From positions 1-16,791 of the forward strand of contig JAUVLL010000022.1 of the NCBI GenBank assembly GCA_030600745.1: a stretch of 16,791 bases of DNA. Direction: 5' to 3'. Origin of the DNA: Spirochaetaceae bacterium (GTDB taxonomy: Bacteria; Spirochaetota; Spirochaetia; B11-G9). Position 1 is the stretch's first letter, and each line of letters starts with the position of its first letter. Shown piece by piece: positions 6,974-12,627 of the stretch. The notes under the pieces were generated by a model. That model ran no database searches. It had not been told where the DNA came from and saw only the letters and a program-made list of their open reading frames with translations. The position numbers and the translations under genes are program-made.

Positions 6974-7435
6974 TTAATCTTCCGGTGTGTCTTCATCATT
7001 TGACAACAAAAACATCAGTTCTTCCTGACTTATCTGATCTTTATCAAGTTCGTCCGGATTGGTTTTTGCTAAAATCTTTCCAATATCATCATACTCAAAT
7101 TGCTGCTCAAAAAAAACATCTTTTAATCTGCCGTTAAAATCTGTGAAATCAAGGGACCGTCCGGTATTATTGTTAAGTATACTTTCTGCGATTTCAAGAA
7201 AAAGGCCTTTTGTTTTATATAAATGCCGGAAGTACTGCGCTTTATCCAGTTGCAGAGTAGAATCTTTCAGAGAATCGTATATGGCAGCCAGTTTACCATC
7301 TGCAAACAGTATGTCGGATTTGATTTTTTCCAGAAAATAATCATTATCAATATCAATCTTCAGACTTCTCTGCAGGTGTTTAAGCATATCATTCAGCATA
7401 AAGATATTCGCTTCGTAATGGATGTACTGTGTCAT
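6974..7435 (-). CDS. small helical protein of unknown function
   Basis: I do not recognise this 153-residue protein. It has no signal peptide and no membrane segment. The sequence is mostly amphipathic and charged, suggesting a helical bundle (for example LNDMLKHLQRSLKIDIDN near the N-terminus). It ends in an acidic tail (LLSNDEDTPED) after a Glu/Asp-rich stretch. It has no cysteines. The ATG is preceded by AGAGGA at a normal distance. It is divergent from ogt, and 75 bases separate its stop from the permease start. The permease has its own promoter, so the two need not be one operon. The clear ribosome-binding site, the long open frame and compact neighbours support a real gene. No function can be proposed. 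Confidence 0.75.
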   Translation of the reverse strand: MTQYIHYEANIFMLNDMLKHLQRSLKIDIDNDYFLEKIKSDILFADGKLAAIYDSLKDSTLQLDKAQYFRHLYKTKGLFLEIAESILNNNTGRSLDFTDFNGRLKDVFFEQQFEYDDIGKILAKTNPDELDKDQISQEELMFLLSNDEDTPED

Positions 7436-7496
7436 AATTCAGTTCCTCTTATCTACTTTTCGGTATTAAATAGTTCTTACTTAAGGTTCTACTGTC

Positions 7497-7505
7497 TGGT
7501 ATAAT
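7497..7505 (+). promoter_or_regulatory. extended -10 promoter for ogt
   Basis: TGGTATAAT contains a perfect -10 (TATAAT, 7500-7505) with the TGn extension directly upstream. No good -35 is present at 16-18 bases (TTACTT at 7477-7482 is the nearest), as is usual for extended -10 promoters. Transcription would start near 7512, only about 8 bases before the ogt ATG. Confidence 0.65.
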
Positions 7506-7519
7506 ATGTCGGGGCGGTA

Positions 7520-8062
7520 ATGAACAAGATAAATATTCAGTATCACAAAACTAAAATTGGGGAATTTATAGTAGGTTCTTTTGATGGGAAACTTTGTCTG
7601 CTGGATTTCAGATACAGGAAAATGAGTAAATCGGTAAATAATAGAATTAAAAAAGGGCTGAATGCCGATTTTATGGAATATGATGATAAGATTCTGAAAA
7701 AAACAAGAGAACAGCTTGATGAGTACCTGGAAGGAGACCGAAAGGAATTTACAATTCCCTTACTAATGGTTGGTACAGATTTTCAAAAAAGTGTCTGGAA
7801 TGCTCTATTAAAGGTGCCTTATGGGACTACATCCACTTATCTGAGACTTGCCAAAGATATTAACAATGAGAAAGCTGTGAGGGCGGTTGCCGGTGCAAAC
7901 GGAGCAAATGCAATAGGTATAATTATTCCCTGTCATCGAATAATTGGAAGTAATGGTGAACTTATCGGGTATGGCGGTGGACTGTCTGTCAAAAAACGAT
8001 TGTTAAAACTGGAGAATAGTTATCAGGAGCCGTCCATTGTTGTAAGAAAATCCCTCCCTTGA
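7520..8062 (+). CDS. ogt: methylated-DNA--protein-cysteine methyltransferase
   Basis: This is a suicide repair protein that moves alkyl groups from O6-alkylguanine (and O4-alkylthymine) in DNA onto its own cysteine. The acceptor is Cys138 in IIPCHRIIG. The DNA-binding helix-turn-helix region follows VPYGTTSTYLRLAK (99-112), with Arg121 of the AVRAVAGANGAN segment as the likely base-flipping arginine. GYGGGLSVKKRLLKLE closes the domain. The usual Asn-Pro before the active-site strand is Asn-Ala here, a small change. The 180 residues match the ordinary Ogt/MGMT length, with no Ada-type regulatory domain. The symbol ogt is used by family; ada-like or mgt would be equivalent. There is only a weak G-rich sequence (GGGG, 7511-7514) before the ATG and a very short predicted leader. 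The stop codon overlaps the -35 box of the rpsF promoter. Confidence 0.93.
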   Translation: MNKINIQYHKTKIGEFIVGSFDGKLCLLDFRYRKMSKSVNNRIKKGLNADFMEYDDKILKKTREQLDEYLEGDRKEFTIPLLMVGTDFQKSVWNALLKVPYGTTSTYLRLAKDINNEKAVRAVAGANGANAIGIIIPCHRIIGSNGELIGYGGGLSVKKRLLKLENSYQEPSIVVRKSLP

Positions 8063-8087
8063 CAATGATTCCCCGTCATGCTAGTTT
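8059..8087 (+). promoter_or_regulatory. promoter of the rpsF-ssb-rpsR operon
   Basis: A perfect -35 box TTGACA (8059-8064), overlapping the ogt stop codon, lies 17 bases from TAGTTT (8082-8087). The -10 matches three of six positions. The predicted start is at about 8094, just where the anti-Shine-Dalgarno segment of the leader begins. Confidence 0.6.
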
Positions 8088-8093
8088 ACTTCG

Positions 8094-8142
8094 ACCTCTT
8101 TATCCGTCTTGAGGCGGATCAATAAGTCCATAAGGAGGGTTT
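8094..8142 (+). promoter_or_regulatory. structured rpsF leader that can hide the Shine-Dalgarno sequence
   Basis: Two structures can be read directly. CCTCTTTAT (8095-8103) can pair over 9 bases, with one G-U, with ATAAGGAGG (8130-8138), which contains the entire rpsF Shine-Dalgarno sequence. Between them, 8102-8108 and 8113-8119 form a 7-bp hairpin (one G-U) with a TTGA loop. The two share the bases 8102-8103, so they either compete there or stack. No T-run follows, so this is not a terminator. Many bacteria have an S6:S18-binding leader before rpsF, and this could be a form of it. I cannot confirm the family's conserved core. Confidence 0.5.
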
Positions 8143-8424
8143 ATGAGAACCTACGAACTTACATGTATCTTCCGTACAGATGAAGATAACCTGGCAAAAG
8201 GCAAAGAATTTGTAAAAGCTGAATTCGAGAAACAGTCTGTTAAAATTCTTAAAGAAACAGATATGGGAACGAGAGAGCTTGCCTATTTAATTAAAAAAGA
8301 AACAAAAGGTCATTACTATTTCTACGAAATCGAAGTTCAATCGGATAAAATTGTCGAAATGGATAAGCATTTCAAGCATGAAACATCTTTTCTGAAGTAC
8401 CTTTTTGTAAAAAAAGAAAACTAA
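8143..8424 (+). CDS. rpsF: 30S ribosomal protein bS6
   Basis: S6 binds the central domain of 16S rRNA together with S18 on the small-subunit platform. The 93 residues start MRTYELTCIFRTDE, the first beta-strand of the family, and contain GTRELAYLIKKETKGHYYFYEI, the conserved core. The length is typical of short S6 proteins without the acidic glutamate tail of E. coli. A strong AAGGAGG lies a few bases before the ATG. It is the first gene of the operon with ssb 18 bases downstream, and the leader at 8094-8142 may control it. Confidence 0.97.
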   Translation: MRTYELTCIFRTDEDNLAKGKEFVKAEFEKQSVKILKETDMGTRELAYLIKKETKGHYYFYEIEVQSDKIVEMDKHFKHETSFLKYLFVKKEN

Positions 8425-8442
8425 AGGGGAGGGTGGATTCCT

Positions 8443-8910
8443 ATGGCTAAAGATATCAATGCTGTATTTATAGTTGGTAGATTGACAAGAGATGCTGAGC
8501 TTAAATATTTAAATAATGGTACAGCTGTTTGTGATTTCAGTATTGCAGTGAATCGCCTTAAGAGGTCAGGCGATCAGTGGGATTCTGAAGCAAGTTTTTT
8601 TGATATTACTATGTTTGGTCCCCGTACTGAAAAAATAGTTCAGTATCTGTTAAAAGGTCAACAGATTGCAGTCAATGGAGAGCTTCGTCAGGATAGATGG
8701 GAGAAGGATGGGCAAACACGTAGTAAAGTAAAAATAATTGCCAATGACATCCAATTATTAGGGAAAGCCAGCAGCGGCGGCGGTTCAGGTAATTATGGTG
8801 GAAACCGAAGTGAAAACCAGAGTAATAGACCCTCAAACGAGTCCTTTGGCGGGTTTAAGCCTGCCAGTTCCAATGGACCGGAAAATTTTGAGGATGACAT
8901 TCCTTTCTAG
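8443..8910 (+). CDS. ssb: single-stranded DNA-binding protein
   Basis: SSB coats single-stranded DNA as a tetramer during replication and repair and recruits partners through its C-terminus. The OB-fold covers residues 1 to about 108 (INAVFIVGRLTRDAELKY at the start; FFDITMFGPRTEKIVQYL in the middle). A flexible Gly/Asn/Ser-rich linker follows (about 110-145). The protein ends in FEDDIPF, the acidic partner-binding tip. The 155-residue length is usual. A strong GGGGAGGG ribosome-binding site precedes the ATG. Its position between rpsF and rpsR is the standard arrangement. The DnaB helicase is encoded four genes later in the same run. Confidence 0.97.
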   Translation: MAKDINAVFIVGRLTRDAELKYLNNGTAVCDFSIAVNRLKRSGDQWDSEASFFDITMFGPRTEKIVQYLLKGQQIAVNGELRQDRWEKDGQTRSKVKIIANDIQLLGKASSGGGSGNYGGNRSENQSNRPSNESFGGFKPASSNGPENFEDDIPF

Positions 8911-8932
8911 GCAAATATAAGGAGATAATACT

Positions 8933-9328
8933 ATGTCGAATATAGAGGAAAAAGAAGAAGTTAAGGAAGCTGCACCTGTAACAGCAGCACCGGAAAAAAA
9001 AGAGGTTGTTCGGGAAGAAGCAAAAAGACCCAGGGAACAGCAAAGAGGACCAAGAGAGAACAGCAGCTACAGAAGACCTTCCGCTGGTGGGAGACCTCCT
9101 ATGCGTGGTGGCCGAAAATCTTACTTTCGTAGAAAGGTATGTAGATTTTGTACACAGAAAGTGGTTGCTGACTATAAAGATGCGGATACTCTGCGAAGAT
9201 TTATTACAGAGAGAGGTAAGATCCTTCCCAGAAGAATAACCGGCACCTGTGCAAAGCATCAGCGTTCACTGTCGAGAGAAATTAAGAGAGCCAGAGTTCT
9301 GGCCTATCTTCCCTATGTAAAACAATAG
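8933..9328 (+). CDS. rpsR: 30S ribosomal protein bS18 with long N-terminal extension
   Basis: S18 is the partner of S6 on the 16S rRNA platform. The conserved core is residues about 62-131: KSYFRRKVCRFC, DYKDADTLRRFITERGKILPRRITGTCAKHQR and the basic helix REIKRARVLAYLPY. Cys70, Cys73, Cys106 and His109 are in the positions of the zinc-type (C+) form of S18. The first 60 or so residues are extra: an acidic/basic stretch rich in Glu and Lys, then an Arg/Gly/Pro-rich stretch that resembles unstructured RNA-binding tails. At 131 residues the protein is well above the usual 70-90. The start is supported by AAGGAG about 10 bases before the ATG. The membrane-protein gene begins 7 bases after its stop. 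Confidence 0.96.
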   Translation: MSNIEEKEEVKEAAPVTAAPEKKEVVREEAKRPREQQRGPRENSSYRRPSAGGRPPMRGGRKSYFRRKVCRFCTQKVVADYKDADTLRRFITERGKILPRRITGTCAKHQRSLSREIKRARVLAYLPYVKQ

Positions 9329-9335
9329 GTTTTAT

Positions 9336-10325
9336 ATGGAAGTATCGCTACAAAGGCGCAATTTACTTATTTTTGCAGCATTAACGGCAGCTTCTATTTT
9401 GATCTTTCAAATAAGTGTGGTATTTTTTTTGTTTGCAGTACCGCTTTTTATTATTCAGCGGAGATACGGTGTCCAGTATCTCTTTATGGCTGGTTTTTTT
9501 GTTGCCCTGGTGATTGTTATTCAGACGGTTATTCGGGGTTCCGGAATAGAGGGGAAGTCTTTAAGACAGTTCCTTATTGTTGCAGAGCTTGCTTATCCCC
9601 TTGCAATTATTGGCGGTGTATTGGGTATTTCATATTATTATAATATACGAACGCTTTACCTTTTAATTGCAGCAACGGCGGGATTTGCGATACTTAGTAT
9701 CCCTGTAATCTATTATTATTCAGGGAATGATGAGATTGTCACTCTCCTAAAGGATCAGATAATATATGTATCTGATATTTTTAGTAAAGGTGCTGAATCT
9801 TCAGATTCGTTTGAAAGTGCGGTTCTTTTAAAGGAGCTGCAGCCGGAACGAATTATTGAATCAACTTCAAAACTGGTTTTTAGAAATTATTTACTGGCTT
9901 ATTTTATTATGCTGACTGGAAGCTGGTATTTTGCTGATGCTTTCTCTCGTAGAATAAATAAAAGACCAAAATTCAGGTTAATTGGTTTTTTTGTTCCGGA
10001 GACTTTGATCTGGTTTCTGATAGTATCTCTGGTTGGCGTTCTCGCCGATGTGTTTATAGGTATTGGTTGTATTGGTCATTTGATGTGGAACAGTACCTTT
10101 ATCATGGTTTTTGTATATGGACTTCATGGTATTGGGTTGATAGAGTATCTTTTAAACAGATACAAAGTATCCAGAAGCAGCAGGCGGTTTATTGCGATTA
10201 TCAGTATTGCTGTCATACTGATTCCCGGGATTAATTTAGTTATATTGATAGGGGTTCCTGGGCTTGGAGTCTCTGAGTTATGGATTGGGTATCGAGAAGG
10301 AGAAAATTATGAAAATTATTCTTAA
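9336..10325 (+). CDS. DUF2232/YybS-like polytopic membrane protein
   Basis: This 329-residue inner-membrane protein has about eight hydrophobic segments: roughly 10-40, 45-66, 78-98, 105-128, 185-203, 216-245, 253-273 and 284-308. A hydrophilic stretch at about 129-182 interrupts them. The best match by layout is the DUF2232 (YybS-like) family, whose members often sit just upstream of rplI and dnaB in Firmicutes and other bacteria, as here. The molecular function is not known to me. No catalytic motif is visible. The ribosome-binding site is poor, so translation probably follows rpsR, 7 bases upstream. Its 3' end contains the rplI Shine-Dalgarno sequence and overlaps rplI by 17 bases. The family assignment is by context and topology and is less certain than the reading frame. 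Confidence 0.75.
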   Translation: MEVSLQRRNLLIFAALTAASILIFQISVVFFLFAVPLFIIQRRYGVQYLFMAGFFVALVIVIQTVIRGSGIEGKSLRQFLIVAELAYPLAIIGGVLGISYYYNIRTLYLLIAATAGFAILSIPVIYYYSGNDEIVTLLKDQIIYVSDIFSKGAESSDSFESAVLLKELQPERIIESTSKLVFRNYLLAYFIMLTGSWYFADAFSRRINKRPKFRLIGFFVPETLIWFLIVSLVGVLADVFIGIGCIGHLMWNSTFIMVFVYGLHGIGLIEYLLNRYKVSRSSRRFIAIISIAVILIPGINLVILIGVPGLGVSELWIGYREGENYENYS

Positions 10326-10920
10326 TCAGGATGTGTATAACCTTGGGGAAGAGGGGGATGTCTGTGTTGTAGCAAACGGTTACGCAAGAAACTTCCTGCT
10401 ACCTCAAAATATGGCTGTTCTTTTTAATAAACAGAATTCAGCCATTTTCCAAAGTCGTAAAACAGCGATAGAAAAGAGGAAAAAAGAAAAACGTGCTGCT
10501 TCCGCGGGCTTGAAAGAAAAAATTGAAGCAATTACTCTCGAATTAACAGTTTCTACCGGTGATACCGGGAAATTATTTGGTTCTGTAACAAATGCAAATA
10601 TTGCAGAAGAACTGAAGAAAGCAGGCGTTGTTATAGAAAGAAAGAAAATTGAACTTCCTGAGCATACAATCAAGATGGTTGGTGAATTTATTGGAAAGGT
10701 TAAGCTTTATGGTACTGAATCTGCAGATTTAAAGATAATTATCAAAAGCGATAAGAAGATTGCTGAATCGGTTAAGGCCAAAAAAACTGCTGAGAAGCCT
10801 GTAGAAAAGCCTGTAGAAAAAGAAGAAGTAGAAGCTGTTTCAGAGGAAGGAGTTGAAGAAATTACTCCCGGGGAAGAGATTACAGAAACTGAAGTATCAG
10901 AATCTGTGAATGAAGCGTAG
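10309..10920 (+). CDS. rplI: 50S ribosomal protein bL9 with acidic C-terminal tail
   Basis: L9 binds 23S rRNA near the L1 stalk and helps keep the reading frame. The start at 10309 gives the invariant N-terminus MKIILNQDVYNLGEEGDV, with AAGGAG (10297-10302) 6 bases before it. The longer frame from a TTG at 10264 lacks such a site and adds a peptide foreign to the family. GYARNFLLPQNMA completes the rRNA-binding N-domain, a Lys-rich connecting helix follows, and the C-domain includes TGKLFGSVTNANIAEEL. At 203 residues it is about 50 longer than usual. The extra C-terminus is Lys/Glu then Glu-rich and contains the tandem KPVEKPVEK. The gene overlaps the upstream membrane-protein gene by 17 bases, and dnaB follows after 18. 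Confidence 0.97.
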   Translation: MKIILNQDVYNLGEEGDVCVVANGYARNFLLPQNMAVLFNKQNSAIFQSRKTAIEKRKKEKRAASAGLKEKIEAITLELTVSTGDTGKLFGSVTNANIAEELKKAGVVIERKKIELPEHTIKMVGEFIGKVKLYGTESADLKIIIKSDKKIAESVKAKKTAEKPVEKPVEKEEVEAVSEEGVEEITPGEEITETEVSESVNEA

Positions 10921-10938
10921 AAAGGACAAACCTATAGA

Positions 10939-12288
10939 ATGATTCCTTTGGAGTTAAAGGATAAAATACCGCCCCATAATAATGATGCTGAAATGGCAAC
11001 ATTAGGGGCGCTGTTACTTGATTCAGAGGCTCTTGCTGTTGTACTGCGTTATTTAAGGGCAGACGATTTCTATAAGTTGGCCCATCAAAAAATATTTACA
11101 GCTATTGTAGGTCTTTTTAATGAGGGTAGGGGGGTCGACCTTCTTACTCTTACCGATGAATTGCGTTCTGAAGGATCCTTGGAAAGTGCCGGTGGTACTG
11201 CCTACGTTTCTACTCTCACCTCTGTAGTTCCCACAAGTGCCAATGTAGAGTACTACGCAAAAATTGTCCAGGAAAACAGTATAAGAAGACTTCTTCTCAA
11301 GATAGCCGGTGAAATGGTTTCAAGTGCTCATGATGATTCTCTGGATGGCAGAGCGGTTATTGAAGAGGCCGAAAAAAAGATATTTGCAGTTACAGACAGT
11401 CAGCAGAAAGGCCAGTACCGTGTTGCAAGAGATATTGTCCCGGAGGTAATTTCTGCAATAGAGAATTTATATCATAGAAAAGAAAGTTATACAGGAGTTC
11501 CTACAGGGTTTACAGAACTTGATAATATGACAAGCGGATTTCAGAATTCTGAATTTATTATTATTGGGGCCCGACCTTCTATTGGTAAAACTGCTCTGGC
11601 CCTTACAATGGCTGCAAATATGTCTATTAAAAACAAGATTCCTGTTGGGTTTTTTACTCTTGAAATGTCGGAAATGGCATTGATGAATCGTCTTATTGCA
11701 AGTGAGTCCAGGATTAACTCTACAAATTTAAGATCCGGTATGTTAAAACCCGCTGATTTTCATAATTTGACTGAAGCAGCCGGACGAATTTATGAAGCAC
11801 CCCTTTATATTGATGATACTCCTAATATGAAACTTCTTGATCTGCGCGCTCAGGCAAGACGAATGCTGACTAAGGAAGGAGTTAAAATAATTTTTGTTGA
11901 TTATATTGGACTTATTGAACCTGAGAGTAAAAGTAATGTACCCCGTCATGAGCAGGTAGCAGAGATCTCCAGATCATTAAAATCACTTGCAAGAGAGATG
12001 GAAGTTCCTATAGTTTGTTTATCCCAGGTTGGCCGCCAGTCTGAGGGGAAGGCACCTTCTTTGGCTGATCTTAGGGAATCAGGATCTATTGAACAAGATG
12101 CAGATGTGGTTATGTTTTTACATAGAGAAAAGGAATCAGGACATTCTGACGATCAGTCAAGAGGTGCTCTAAATATTCCTACTGAACTAATAATTGCAAA
12201 ACAAAGAAATGGTCCAATTGGTACTGTGCCAATTGTATTTATTCCAAAATATACCAGATTTGAAAATTTAAGCAGAGATTCAGGTTGA
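10939..12288 (+). CDS. dnaB: replicative DNA helicase DnaB
   Basis: DnaB is the hexameric 5'-3' helicase of the replication fork; it also binds primase. The N-terminal domain (about 10-110) begins PPHNNDAEMATLGALLLD. The RecA-like C-terminal motor has the Walker A motif GARPSIGKT (210-218), FFTLEMSEMALMNRL, the Walker B motif IIFVDYIG (Asp321), LSQVGRQSEG and the DLRESGSIEQDADVVMFLHRE stretch. It ends with IIAKQRNGPIGTVPIVFIP. The 449-residue length is typical and there is no intein. AAAGGA lies about 12 bases before the ATG, a slightly long spacing. The gene is downstream of rplI, a very common order. Confidence 0.98.
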   Translation: MIPLELKDKIPPHNNDAEMATLGALLLDSEALAVVLRYLRADDFYKLAHQKIFTAIVGLFNEGRGVDLLTLTDELRSEGSLESAGGTAYVSTLTSVVPTSANVEYYAKIVQENSIRRLLLKIAGEMVSSAHDDSLDGRAVIEEAEKKIFAVTDSQQKGQYRVARDIVPEVISAIENLYHRKESYTGVPTGFTELDNMTSGFQNSEFIIIGARPSIGKTALALTMAANMSIKNKIPVGFFTLEMSEMALMNRLIASESRINSTNLRSGMLKPADFHNLTEAAGRIYEAPLYIDDTPNMKLLDLRAQARRMLTKEGVKIIFVDYIGLIEPESKSNVPRHEQVAEISRSLKSLAREMEVPIVCLSQVGRQSEGKAPSLADLRESGSIEQDADVVMFLHREKESGHSDDQSRGALNIPTELIIAKQRNGPIGTVPIVFIPKYTRFENLSRDSG

Positions 12289-12330
12289 TAAATTAAGGTA
12301 AGGAAGACTGAATGAGTAGAGGAGAGAAAA

Positions 12331-12627
12331 ATGGGATTAAAAGATAGTTACAATTTTGAGAATCTTGTGAATGAGACTGAGAGAATAGTTTTGGAGCAAT
12401 TAGAGATGCAGCTTCAGCAGGAAGATGCTAAAGATATATGTAAGTGTCAGGACTGTATTCTTGATATGACTGCTCTTGCACTGAATTCGCTTGAACCTCA
12501 TTATAGAGTGTCTCTTATTGGAAGTGTTTATGCCCACTCCATTGATGAGGGTGAATATGCTAAAGAGGTAAAGAATGTAGTTGCCTCAGCAATAAGAAAA
12601 ATTGCTGAAAACCCTTCACATGATTAA
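12331..12627 (+). CDS. ComFB-family small protein
   Basis: This 98-residue soluble protein matches the late-competence ComFB family. It has an N-terminal helix (NFENLVNETERIVLEQL), a Cys cluster CKCQDC (Cys37, Cys39, Cys42) followed by ILDMTALALNSLEPHYRV, and the closing AIRKIAENPSHD. Cyanobacterial and other ComFB proteins have been reported to bind cyclic dinucleotides; whether this one does is unknown. B. subtilis comFB is in the comF operon, so the family name does not imply DNA uptake here. GAGGAGAG precedes the ATG. It follows dnaB by 42 bases with no visible promoter or terminator between, so it is probably the last gene of the operon. Its TAA overlaps, on the opposite strand, the TAA of the convergent WD40 gene, leaving no room for a separate terminator. 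Confidence 0.88.
   Translation: MGLKDSYNFENLVNETERIVLEQLEMQLQQEDAKDICKCQDCILDMTALALNSLEPHYRVSLIGSVYAHSIDEGEYAKEVKNVVASAIRKIAENPSHD

Noticed and set aside
8855..9259. Open frame on the minus strand across ssb and rpsR
   Set aside because: It is the shadow of two certain genes, has low-complexity Phe/Ser-rich content and no ribosome-binding signal.
10264..10308. Longer reading of rplI from a TTG codon
   Set aside because: No ribosome-binding site, and the added 15 residues do not belong to L9; AAGGAG precedes the ATG at 10309.
12304..12345. Tiny frame starting ATGAGTAGAGGAG before the comFB-like gene
   Set aside because: Eleven codons, out of frame, without its own ribosome-binding site; it merely contains the site of the next gene.
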